Assembly (NCBI RefSeq): GCF_036206005.1
Contig: NZ_CP108143.1
Location: 6,353,501-6,417,500 of the forward strand
From: Streptomyces sp. NBC_00178
GTDB taxonomy: Bacteria; Actinomycetota; Actinomycetes; Streptomycetales; Streptomycetaceae
DNA: 64,000 bases
Direction: 5' to 3'
In this document: piece by piece, positions 42,319-49,806 of the stretch
Position numbering within the stretch: position 1 is the stretch's first letter
How the letters are laid out: the number at the start of each line of letters is the position of its first letter
Program-made: the position numbers and the translations under genes
Notes under the pieces: generated by a model
What the model was told of the DNA's origin: nothing
What the model saw: the letters and a program-made list of their open reading frames with translations, nothing else
The model's database searches: none

Positions 42319-44151
42319 CTGTCGACCGCCATCCTCACCGGTGCGCCGGTACCCGGGTCGTCGCTCGAGGACGATCTGAGGTCACTCGGCTTCGAGGTGA
42401 CTGCCGCCGCCGACGCCTCCGAGGCCGCCGAGCTGCTCGCCGCAGTCCCCGCCAACAGACGCGTCGCGCTCGTGGACCCGCGCTTCGTCGGCCACGTCCA
42501 CGCCCTCAGGCTCGGACTCACCGACCCCCGGTTCCCCGTCGCCGCGATCCCCGGAGCACTCACCGCACGGCCCGAGGCACGCGCCGCGGCACTGCGGGCC
42601 CTGCACCGGACCGTGACGCCCGTCGGAGTGGGCAGCCCCGCCCTGCCCGACGGTGCCGCGACCCCCGCCGAGGACCCCACGGTCCCCGGCCGCCTGGCCG
42701 CCGAGCTGGCCGCCGAGGGCACCGAGGTGAAGCGCCCCGAACTGGGCTCGCTCACCGCCGCGGTGCCCACCGGCCCCGAGGACCGCGGCGCCGCGCGGGC
42801 CGCGGTGGACGCGGTCGACGACGAGGCGGTACGGCTGCGCAGCGCGGTGAAGGCCCACGACGGCTTCTTCACCACCTACTTCATCAGCCCCTACTCGCGC
42901 TACATCGCCCGCTGGTGCGCCCGCCGGGGCCTCACCCCGAACCAGGTCACCACCGCTTCGCTCATCACCGCGCTCATCGCGGCCGGCAGCGCGGCGACCG
43001 GAACCCGGGGCGGTTACGTCGCGGCCGGGGTGCTCCTGCTCCTCTCCTTCGTCCTGGACTGCACGGACGGGCAGCTCGCCCGGTACTCCCTGCAGTACTC
43101 GACGATGGGGGCGTGGCTCGACGCGACCTTCGACCGGGCCAAGGAGTACGCCTACTACGCGGGCCTCGCCCTGGGGGCCGCCCGCGGCGGCGACGACGTG
43201 TGGGTGCTGGCGCTCGGCGCGATGGTGCTCCAGGCGTGCCGCCACGTCGTCGACTTCTCGTTCAACGAGGCCAACCACGACGCCGTGTCCAACACCAGCC
43301 CGACCGCCGCGCTCTCCGACAAGCTGGACAGCGTCGGCTGGACGGTCTGGCTGCGCCGGATGATAGTGCTGCCCATCGGCGAACGATGGGCCATGATCGC
43401 CGTGCTGACCGCCGTGACCACGCCTCGCATCGTGTTCTACGCCCTGCTGATCGGCTGTGCGCTGGCCGCCTGCTACACCACGGCGGGCCGGCTCCTGCGT
43501 TCGCTGACCCGCAAGGCGCAGCGCACCGACCGCGCGGCCGGGGCGCTGGCCGACCTGGCCGACTCGGGGCCGCTCGCGCAGGGCGTCGCCGCCGTGCTCC
43601 GCCGCCCGGGCGGCGGCTTCACCGCCCCGCTGCTGGCGTTCGCCGGAGCCCTGGCCGTGGTCGCCGCAGCCCTTTTCGCCCCCTACGGCGGACTGCTGAC
43701 CGTAGGTGCCGCAGTGGTCTACGCGATCCTCTCCGGCCTCGCGGTCTCCCGGCCGCTCAAGGGCGCGCTCGACTGGCTCGTGCCCCCGGTCTTCCGGGCC
43801 GCCGAGTACTGCACCGTTCTCGTGCTGGCCGCCCGCAGTGACGTGCCGCACGCCGTTCCCGCGGCCTTCGGCCTGGTTTCGGCGGTCGCCTACCATCACT
43901 ACGACACGGTCTACCGCATCCGGGGTGGCACCGGCGCACCGCCCCGGTGGCTGGTGCGCACCATCGGCGGGCACGAAGGCCGGACCCTGGTCGTGGCCGT
44001 GCTCGCCGTCGTACTGACCAGCGGTTCAGGTTTCACCACGGCGCTCACCGCGGTCGCGGCCGCCGTGGCCCTGGTGGTGCTCGTGGAGTCCATCCGCTTC
44101 TGGGTGTCCTCCTCGGCGCCCGCCGTACACGACGAAGGAGAACTCGCATGA
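42319..44151 (+). CDS. Large CDP-alcohol phosphatidyltransferase family membrane protein, apparent CTG start
   Basis: 610 residues if translation begins at CTG 42319. AAGGAG lies 9 nt before this CTG and an in-frame TGA (42310-42312) just upstream excludes any earlier start; the next standard start, GTG 42397, would remove 26 residues and has no binding site. Residues 1-190 are soluble (alpha/beta, STAILTGAPVPGSSLEDDLRSLGFEV). The catalytic motif D247-X2-D250-G251-X2-A254-R255-X8-G264-X3-D268-X3-D272 is complete. Further membrane helices and a second membrane part (about 430-590) follow. It should transfer a phospho-alcohol from a CDP-alcohol. It overlaps the next gene by ATGA. Confidence 0.88.
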   Translation: MSTAILTGAPVPGSSLEDDLRSLGFEVTAAADASEAAELLAAVPANRRVALVDPRFVGHVHALRLGLTDPRFPVAAIPGALTARPEARAAALRALHRTVTPVGVGSPALPDGAATPAEDPTVPGRLAAELAAEGTEVKRPELGSLTAAVPTGPEDRGAARAAVDAVDDEAVRLRSAVKAHDGFFTTYFISPYSRYIARWCARRGLTPNQVTTASLITALIAAGSAATGTRGGYVAAGVLLLLSFVLDCTDGQLARYSLQYSTMGAWLDATFDRAKEYAYYAGLALGAARGGDDVWVLALGAMVLQACRHVVDFSFNEANHDAVSNTSPTAALSDKLDSVGWTVWLRRMIVLPIGERWAMIAVLTAVTTPRIVFYALLIGCALAACYTTAGRLLRSLTRKAQRTDRAAGALADLADSGPLAQGVAAVLRRPGGGFTAPLLAFAGALAVVAAALFAPYGGLLTVGAAVVYAILSGLAVSRPLKGALDWLVPPVFRAAEYCTVLVLAARSDVPHAVPAAFGLVSAVAYHHYDTVYRIRGGTGAPPRWLVRTIGGHEGRTLVVAVLAVVLTSGSGFTTALTAVAAAVALVVLVESIRFWVSSSAPAVHDEGELA

Positions 44152-44885
44152 TCGGCCTCGTACTGGCTGCCGGCGCCGGACGCCGTCTGCGTCCGTACAC
44201 GGACACGCTGCCGAAGGCCCTGGTGCCCGTGGACGGCGAGAAGACGGTCCTCGACCTCACGCTGGCCAACTTCGCCGAGGTCGGACTGACCGAGGTCGCG
44301 ATCGTGGTCGGCTACCGCAAGGAGGCGGTCTACGCCCGCAAGGCCGAGTTCGAGGCCACGTACGGCGTGAAGCTGACGCTGATCGACAACGACAAGGCCG
44401 AGGAGTGGAACAACGCCTACTCCCTGTGGTGCGCCCGTGAGGTCCTGAAGCAGGGCGTCATCCTGGCCAACGGCGACACCGTGCACCCCGTCTCCGTCGA
44501 GAAGACCCTCCTGGAGGCCCGCGGCGAGGGCCGGAGGATCATCCTCGCGCTCGACACGGTGAAGAACCTCGCCGACGAGGAGATGAAGGTCATCACCGAC
44601 GGCGAGAAGGGCGTGCGCCGCATCACCAAGCTGATGGACCCGGCCACCGCGACCGGCGAGTACATCGGCGTGACGCTCATCGAGCCCGAGGCCGCCGAGG
44701 AGCTCGCCGACGCGCTGAAGGCGACCTTCGAGCGCGACCCCGACCTGTACTACGAGGACGGCTACCAGGAGCTCGTGAACCGCGGCTTCACGGTCGACGT
44801 CGCCCCCATCGGCGAGGTGACGTGGGTGGAGATCGACAACCACGACGACCTGGCCAGGGGCAGGGAGATCGCGTGCCGGTACTGA
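44148..44885 (+). CDS. NTP transferase (sugar/alcohol-phosphate nucleotidyltransferase)
   Basis: 245 residues. The nucleotidyltransferase signature MIGLVLAAGAGRRLRPYTDTLPKALVPV opens the protein; VVGYRKEAVY, ILANGDTVHPV (metal-binding Asp about 105) and GEVTWVEIDNHDDLARG close it. It is closest in pattern to LicC-type phosphocholine and inositol-1-phosphate cytidylyltransferases, which work with CDP-alcohol phosphatidyltransferases, rather than to hexose-1-phosphate enzymes. It is start-overlapped with the preceding phosphatidyltransferase gene and overlaps the following dehydrogenase gene by 13 nt, so it very likely makes the CDP-alcohol used by this operon. Substrate is inferred. Confidence 0.9.
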   Translation: MIGLVLAAGAGRRLRPYTDTLPKALVPVDGEKTVLDLTLANFAEVGLTEVAIVVGYRKEAVYARKAEFEATYGVKLTLIDNDKAEEWNNAYSLWCAREVLKQGVILANGDTVHPVSVEKTLLEARGEGRRIILALDTVKNLADEEMKVITDGEKGVRRITKLMDPATATGEYIGVTLIEPEAAEELADALKATFERDPDLYYEDGYQELVNRGFTVDVAPIGEVTWVEIDNHDDLARGREIACRY

Positions 44886-45934
44886 CCCGCCTCATCCCGT
44901 CCCCCGTCGTCGTCGACATCCGGCGCGGCGCCATGGACGACCTGGCCGGTCTCCTCGCCGACCAGCGGATCTCCGCGTCGGGCAAGCTCGCCATCGCCAT
45001 CAGCGAGGGTTCAGGGCGCGCCCTGCGCGAGAGGCTCGCCCCGGTGCTGCCCGGCGCCGACTGGTACCCCGTCACCGACGGCACCATCGACTCCGCCGTG
45101 CGGCTCGCCGACGGCATCAAGGGCAACCGTTACGACGCGCTGGTGGGCCTCGGCGGCGGAAAGATCATCGACGTGGCGAAGTACGCCGCGGCGCGCGTGG
45201 GCATGCCCATGGTCGCGGTCGCGACGAACCTCTCCCACGACGGCCTCTGCTCCCCGGTGGCCACCCTGGACAACGACAACGGACGGGGCTCCTACGGCGT
45301 CCCGACGCCGATCGCCGTCGTCATCGACCTCGACGTGATCCGCGAGGCGCCCGAACGCTTCGTGCGCTCCGGCATCGGCGACGCGGTCTCCAACATCTCC
45401 TGCGTCGCCGACTGGGAGCTCGCCCACGAGGTGCAGGGCGAGGAGATCGACGGTCTCGCCGCGGCCATGGCCCGGCAGGCCGGCGAGGCCGTGCTCCGCC
45501 ACCCCGGCGGGGTCGGCGACGACGCCTTCCTCAAGGTGCTCGCGGAGGGCCTCGTCCTGACCGGCATCTCGATGTCGGTCGCCGGCGACTCCCGGCCCGC
45601 GTCGGGCGGCTGCCACGAGATCAACCACGCCTTCGACCTGCTGTACCCGAAGCGGGCCGCCAGCCACGGCGAGCAGGTCGGCCTCGGCGCCTGCTTCGCG
45701 ATGCACCTGCGCGGTGCCCGCGAGGAGTCGCGGCACATGGCGTCCGTCCTGCGCCGCCACGGGCTGCCCGTGCTGCCCGAGGAGATCGGTTTCACCGTCG
45801 ACGAGTTCGTGCGGGCCGTCGAGTACGCGCCGCAGACGCGTCCGGGCCGCTTCACGATCCTGGAACACCTCAACCTGTCCACCGACCAGATCAGGGACGC
45901 GTACGCCGACTATGCAAAAGCCATCCATAGCTGA
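44873..45934 (+). CDS. Iron-containing ADH-family protein, sn-glycerol-1-phosphate dehydrogenase-like
   Basis: 353 residues from GTG 44873 (GGGAG upstream). NAD-binding GLGGGKIIDVAKYAA (about 92-106) and the segment ATNLSHDGLCSPVATL (about 116-131) resemble the (T)ASHDGIASP text of archaeal and AraM-type glycerol-1-phosphate dehydrogenases. Metal ligands are present: Asp in SGIGDAVSN (about 164), His in GGCHEINHAFD (about 246) and His in ASHGEQVGLG (about 264). It would reduce dihydroxyacetone phosphate, or a related ketose phosphate, to a polyol phosphate. It sits between two CDP-alcohol genes. Alternative: a different polyol dehydrogenase of the Fe-ADH_2 group. Confidence 0.87.
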   Translation: MPVLTRLIPSPVVVDIRRGAMDDLAGLLADQRISASGKLAIAISEGSGRALRERLAPVLPGADWYPVTDGTIDSAVRLADGIKGNRYDALVGLGGGKIIDVAKYAAARVGMPMVAVATNLSHDGLCSPVATLDNDNGRGSYGVPTPIAVVIDLDVIREAPERFVRSGIGDAVSNISCVADWELAHEVQGEEIDGLAAAMARQAGEAVLRHPGGVGDDAFLKVLAEGLVLTGISMSVAGDSRPASGGCHEINHAFDLLYPKRAASHGEQVGLGACFAMHLRGAREESRHMASVLRRHGLPVLPEEIGFTVDEFVRAVEYAPQTRPGRFTILEHLNLSTDQIRDAYADYAKAIHS

Positions 45935-46691
45935 ACTCCGCCCCGTCGTTCACCCCCCGGGCGTGAAGGACCGGCGCAGTGGCGAGCACTGGGCTGGTCG
46001 GCTCTACATGCGCGAGGTCTCGCTGCGCATCACCCGGCGGCTGGTGGTCACCAGGATCACACCGAACCAGCTGACCTACGTGATGACCGTCGCCGGCGTG
46101 CTCGCGGCGCCCGCCCTGCTGCTCCCCGGCATCCCCGGGGCACTGCTCGGCGTGGTCGCGGTCCAGCTCTACCTGCTGTTCGACTGCGTCGACGGCGAGG
46201 TGGCCCGCTGGAAGAAGCAGTACTCGCTGGGCGGTGTCTACCTGGACCGGGTGGCCGCGTACCTGTGCGACGCCGCGGTGCTGGTCGGCTTCGGTCTGCG
46301 TGCCGCCGACCTGTGGGGTCCGGGGCGCGTCGACTGGCTGTGGGCCTTCCTGGGCACCCTCGCCGCGCTCGGCGCGATCCTGATCAAGGCCGAGACCGAC
46401 CTCGTCGGTGTCGCCCGCCACCAGGGCGGGCTCCCGCCCGTCAAGGAGGCGGCGTCCGAGCCCCGCTCCTCCGGCATGGCGTTCGCCCGCCGGGCCGCCG
46501 GCGCGCTCAAGTTCCACCGGCTGATCCTCGGCATCGAGGCGTCGTTCGTCATCCTGGTCGCGGCCGTCCTCGACACCGTCAGGGACGACTTCTTCTTCAG
46601 CCGTCTCGCGGTCGCCGTCCTGGCGGGCATCGCCCTGCTCCAGACCGTCCTGCACCTGGTGTCCATCCTGGCGTCCAGCAGGCTGAAGTGA
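45912..46691 (+). CDS. Second CDP-alcohol phosphatidyltransferase-like membrane protein, variant motif
   Basis: 259 residues, about six membrane helices. The motif is D91-X2-D94-G95-X2-A98-R99-X8-G108-X3-D112-X3-A116: the fourth Asp, the proposed catalytic base of the family, is Ala. NQLTYVMTVAGVL (helix 1) and the rest of the fold are intact. Either the subfamily uses another base, or the protein binds but does not catalyse. ATG 45912 overlaps the dehydrogenase gene by 23 nt, and the gene ends in GTGA overlap with the glycosyltransferase gene. Confidence 0.88.
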   Translation: MQKPSIAELRPVVHPPGVKDRRSGEHWAGRLYMREVSLRITRRLVVTRITPNQLTYVMTVAGVLAAPALLLPGIPGALLGVVAVQLYLLFDCVDGEVARWKKQYSLGGVYLDRVAAYLCDAAVLVGFGLRAADLWGPGRVDWLWAFLGTLAALGAILIKAETDLVGVARHQGGLPPVKEAASEPRSSGMAFARRAAGALKFHRLILGIEASFVILVAAVLDTVRDDFFFSRLAVAVLAGIALLQTVLHLVSILASSRLK

Positions 46692-47572
46692 GCTCTCCCA
46701 TGAAACTCGGCGCGGTGATCATCACCATGGGCAACCGCCCCGAGGAACTGCGTGCCCTCCTCGATTCGGTCGCCAAGCAGGACGGTGACCGGATCGAGGT
46801 GGTCGTCGTCGGGAACGGCGCCCCCGTCCCCGACGTGCCCGCGGGCGTGCGCACCGTCGAACTGCCCGAGAACCTGGGCATCCCCGGCGGCCGCAACGTC
46901 GGCATCGAGGCCTTCGGGCCGTCCGGGGCCGACGTCGACGCGCTGCTCTTCCTCGACGACGACGGCCTGCTGCCGAACACGGACACCGCCGAGCTCTGCC
47001 GGCAGGCGTTCGAGGCGGACCCGAAGCTCGGCGTGGTCACCTTCCGCATCGCGGACCCGGACACCGGCGTCACCCAGCGTCGGCACGTGCCGAGGCTGCG
47101 GGCGTCGGACCCCATGCGCTCGTCCCGGGTCACGACCTTCCTGGGAGGCGCGAACGCCGTGCGCAGCCAGGTGATCGCGGAGGCGGGCCCGCTGCCCGGC
47201 GAGTTCTTCTACGCCCACGAGGAGACCGACCTCGCCTGGCGTGCCCTGGACGCGGGCTGGATGATCGAGTACCGCGCGGACATGGTCCTGAACCACCCCA
47301 CCACGGCGCCGTCGCGGCACGCGGTCTACCACCGCATGGTGGCCCGCAACCGGGTGTGGCTGGCCCGCCGCAACCTGCCCGCGCCGCTCGTCCCCGTCTA
47401 CACCGGGGTCTGGCTGCTGCTCACCCTTGTGCGCAAGCCCTCACTGCCCGCTCTGCGTGCATGGTTCGGTGGTTTCCGGGAAGGGTGGACGACGCCCTGC
47501 GGACCCCGCCGGCCCATGAAGTGGCGTACGGTGTGGCGGCTGACGAGACTGGGCCGCCCACCGGTGATCTGA
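46688..47572 (+). CDS. Family 2 glycosyltransferase
   Basis: 294 residues, GT-A fold. The N-terminus KLGAVIITMGNRPEELRALLDSVAKQ, the DXD-like LLFLDDDGLLP (about 82-92), FLGGANAVRS and the acceptor-side HEETDLAWRALDAGW (about 177-191) are the GT2 hallmarks. A hydrophobic segment near 240-255 (VPVYTGVWLLLTLV) suggests membrane association. GTG 46688 overlaps the preceding stop; ATG 46700 is the alternative. It would add sugar to the operon's polyol-phosphate product before export. Confidence 0.92.
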   Translation: MSSPMKLGAVIITMGNRPEELRALLDSVAKQDGDRIEVVVVGNGAPVPDVPAGVRTVELPENLGIPGGRNVGIEAFGPSGADVDALLFLDDDGLLPNTDTAELCRQAFEADPKLGVVTFRIADPDTGVTQRRHVPRLRASDPMRSSRVTTFLGGANAVRSQVIAEAGPLPGEFFYAHEETDLAWRALDAGWMIEYRADMVLNHPTTAPSRHAVYHRMVARNRVWLARRNLPAPLVPVYTGVWLLLTLVRKPSLPALRAWFGGFREGWTTPCGPRRPMKWRTVWRLTRLGRPPVI

Positions 47573-47674
47573 GAGGCTCTTCCTCTGAGAACATGAGCCG
47601 TATTCATTCGTACGGGGACCCTGTCCGCCTCGGCCGCGCCTGGCTGCGCATTGTGAAGACGAGAGTTCTTAACT

Positions 47675-48604
47675 GTGAGTGACACGACCCATGACGGAGG
47701 GATCGCACTGAGCACCCCACCGTCCGCCGACGCGGGACTCAGTCCGTCCCAGTTGGCCGAGAAGTACGGCCTGACGGTGAGCGGCGCCCGCCCCGGGCTG
47801 TTCGCGTACGTACGGCAGCTCTGGGGCCGCCGGCATTTCATCCTGGCCTTCTCGCGAGCCAAGCTGACGGCGCAGTACAGCCAGGCGAAGCTCGGCCAGC
47901 TGTGGCAGGTGGCCACGCCGCTGCTGAACGCGCTGGTCTACTTCCTGATCTTCGGGCTCATCCTCGGAACGTCGAGGGGGATGCCGCAGGAGGTGTTCAT
48001 CCCGTTCCTGGTGACGGGTGTCTTCGTCTTCACCTTCACCCAGAGTTCGGTGATGGCGGGGGTGCGCTCGATCGCGGGCAACATCGGTCTCGTCCGGGCG
48101 CTGCACTTCCCCCGGGCCTCGCTGCCCGTCTCGTTCTCGCTGCAGCAGCTGCAGCAGCTGCTGTACTCGATGATCGTGCTGGTCTCCGTGGCCGTGGCGT
48201 TCGGCAGCTATCCCAGCCTCTCCTGGCTGCTGGTCGTCCCCGCACTGGCCCTGCAGTTCCTGTTCAACACCGGCCTGGCGATGATCATGGCCAGGCTGGG
48301 CAGCAAGACCCCCGACCTCGCCCAGCTGATGCCGTTCGTCATGCGCACCTGGATGTACGCCTCGGGCGTCATGTTCTCGATCCCGGTGCTGCTCGCGGAC
48401 AAGCCGCAGTGGATCGCGAACGTGCTCCAGTACAACCCGGCGGCCATCTACATGGACCTGGTCCGCTTCGCGATGATCGACGGATACGGCGCGGACAACC
48501 TTCCGCAGCACATCTGGATAGTCGGTCTCGCCTGGGCGGTGCTGGTGGGCGTCGCGGGCTTCGTGTACTTCTGGAAGGCAGAGGAGCGGTACGGCCGTGG
48601 CTGA
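47675..48604 (+). CDS. ABC-2 type transporter permease (TagG/Wzm-like)
   Basis: 309 residues. A cytosolic N-terminus of about 65 residues precedes six membrane helices (LLNALVYFLIFGLILG, VFIPFLVTGVFVFTFTQSS, LLYSMIVLVSVAVAFGS, LSWLLVVPALALQFLF, MRTWMYASGVMFSIPVLL, IVGLAWAVLVGVAGFVYFW). It is the membrane half of a glycan exporter, of the type that moves teichoic acids or lipid-linked O-polysaccharides. GTG 47675. A 102-nt AT-richer gap separates it from the glycosyltransferase and may hold an internal promoter. It overlaps the ATPase gene by 8 nt. Confidence 0.93.
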   Translation: MSDTTHDGGIALSTPPSADAGLSPSQLAEKYGLTVSGARPGLFAYVRQLWGRRHFILAFSRAKLTAQYSQAKLGQLWQVATPLLNALVYFLIFGLILGTSRGMPQEVFIPFLVTGVFVFTFTQSSVMAGVRSIAGNIGLVRALHFPRASLPVSFSLQQLQQLLYSMIVLVSVAVAFGSYPSLSWLLVVPALALQFLFNTGLAMIMARLGSKTPDLAQLMPFVMRTWMYASGVMFSIPVLLADKPQWIANVLQYNPAAIYMDLVRFAMIDGYGADNLPQHIWIVGLAWAVLVGVAGFVYFWKAEERYGRG

Positions 48605-49382
48605 GGAATCGCCCCAGGGGCACATCCCGACCGTGATCGCGGACGACGTGCACATCGTCTACCGGGTCAACGGCGCGAGCGGAGGGAAGGGCAGCGCCAC
48701 CGCCGCGCTGAGCCGCATGATGCGCCGCGGCAAGGGGGAGCCGCGCGGTGTGCGCAAGGTCCACGCGGTGCGCGGGGTGTCCTTCACCGCCTACCGCGGC
48801 CAGGCCATCGGGCTCATCGGCACCAACGGCTCGGGCAAGTCCACGCTGCTGCGCGCCATCGCCGGCCTGCTCCCGACCGAGCACGGCAAGGTCTACACGG
48901 ACGGCCAGCCGTCGCTGCTCGGTGTCAACGCGGCGCTGATGAGCGACCTCACCGGTGAGCGCAACGTCGTCCTCGGCGGTCTCGCGATGGGCATGAGCCG
49001 GGAGGAGATCCGCAGCCGGTACCAGGACATCGTGGACTTCTCCGGGATCAACGAGAAGGGCGACTTCATCACGCTGCCGATGAGGACGTACTCCTCCGGC
49101 ATGGCGGCGCGGCTGCGCTTCTCGATCGCGGCGGCCAAGAACCACGACGTCCTCATGATCGACGAGGCGCTGGCCACCGGTGACCGCAAGTTCCGGGTGC
49201 GCTCCGAGGAGCGGATCCGCGAGCTGCGCAAGGAGGCGGGCACCGTCTTCCTGGTCAGTCACAACAACGGGACCATCCGGGACACCTGTGACCGTGTGCT
49301 GTGGCTGGAGAAGGGCGAGCTGCTGATGGACGGCGCGACCGAAGAGGTCCTCAAGGCCTACGAGCGGGAGACCGGCAAGTAG
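48597..49382 (+). CDS. ABC transporter ATP-binding protein (TagH/Wzt-like)
   Basis: 261 residues. Walker A GLIGTNGSGKSTLLR (about 75-89), the signature MRTYSSGMAARLRFSIAAA (about 160-178; TYSSGM instead of LSGGQ is typical of polysaccharide exporters), Walker B VLMIDEALATGD and the switch VSHNNGTIRD. No C-terminal carbohydrate-binding domain follows, so substrate end-recognition as in Wzt of E. coli O9a is absent. Its partner is the permease encoded just upstream. A strong hairpin after the stop closes the operon. Confidence 0.94.
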   Translation: MAEESPQGHIPTVIADDVHIVYRVNGASGGKGSATAALSRMMRRGKGEPRGVRKVHAVRGVSFTAYRGQAIGLIGTNGSGKSTLLRAIAGLLPTEHGKVYTDGQPSLLGVNAALMSDLTGERNVVLGGLAMGMSREEIRSRYQDIVDFSGINEKGDFITLPMRTYSSGMAARLRFSIAAAKNHDVLMIDEALATGDRKFRVRSEERIRELRKEAGTVFLVSHNNGTIRDTCDRVLWLEKGELLMDGATEEVLKAYERETGK

Positions 49383-49393
49383 TCGTCGCGTCC

Positions 49394-49431
49394 GCGTGGC
49401 CCCCGCCGGAACGCTCCGGCGGGGGCCACGC
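49394..49431 (+). terminator. Strong terminator between the export operon and the hopanoid cluster
   Basis: A perfect 17-bp inverted repeat (GCGTGGCCCCCGCCGGA, 49394-49410, and its complement 49415-49431) with an ACGC loop, 11 nt after the stop codon. Confidence 0.85.
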
Positions 49432-49580
49432 GCTGTCCGCCCGCGGACGTGTGCGGATGCGGGACGGACCCGGGGGCGAACTCCTCCCGGCGGATGACGT
49501 CAATCACCGCGCGTCAGGGGAACGTTGGCGGCGGACGGGGTGTTGTACCAGGGCGCGCTGCACCCCGGCGCGTCCCTGTG

Positions 49581-49602
49581 AGCTGTACAACGTAAGCTGT
49601 AC
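49581..49602. promoter_or_regulatory. Direct repeat AGCTGTAC upstream of the hopanoid operon
   Basis: AGCTGTAC occurs at 49581-49588 and 49595-49602 (14-bp period), about 200 bp before hpnC, in the intergenic region that must hold the operon promoter. A related TTGTAC lies near 49541. No regulator is known to me. Confidence 0.4.
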
Positions 49603-49734
49603 CGGTGCTGATTCGCGGCAATGTGGGGCGATACGCCCCCCGGCACATCACCCGTAGCGCGCATGTCGCACTCGGGAGGACTAACGGCGTGTCCGAAAAG
49701 GGATGTTTTGGGTCAGCAGTGTAGAACGGGAGAT

Positions 49735-49806
49735 ATGACGGCAACGATGGAAAATCTCCAGCTCCGACGGGGTTTCGCCGTCCCCGCGTCGGGTGGTACG
49801 CAGTGA
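49735..49806 (+). CDS. Possible 23-residue ORF coupled to hpnC
   Basis: ATG 49735 is preceded by CGGGAG at 5 nt and encodes 23 residues (MTATMENLQLRRGFAVPASG then GTQ). Its TGA (49804-49806) overlaps the GTG of hpnC (49803-49805) in a GTGA junction, the same arrangement as the real gene junctions of this operon. It could couple hpnC translation to its own. No homologue was recognised. Confidence 0.45.
   Translation: MTATMENLQLRRGFAVPASGGTQ

Noticed and set aside
42382-43974. 530-residue minus-strand frame opposite the large CDP-alcohol phosphatidyltransferase gene
   Set aside because: The plus strand has the full catalytic motif and membrane helices; the minus frame has none.
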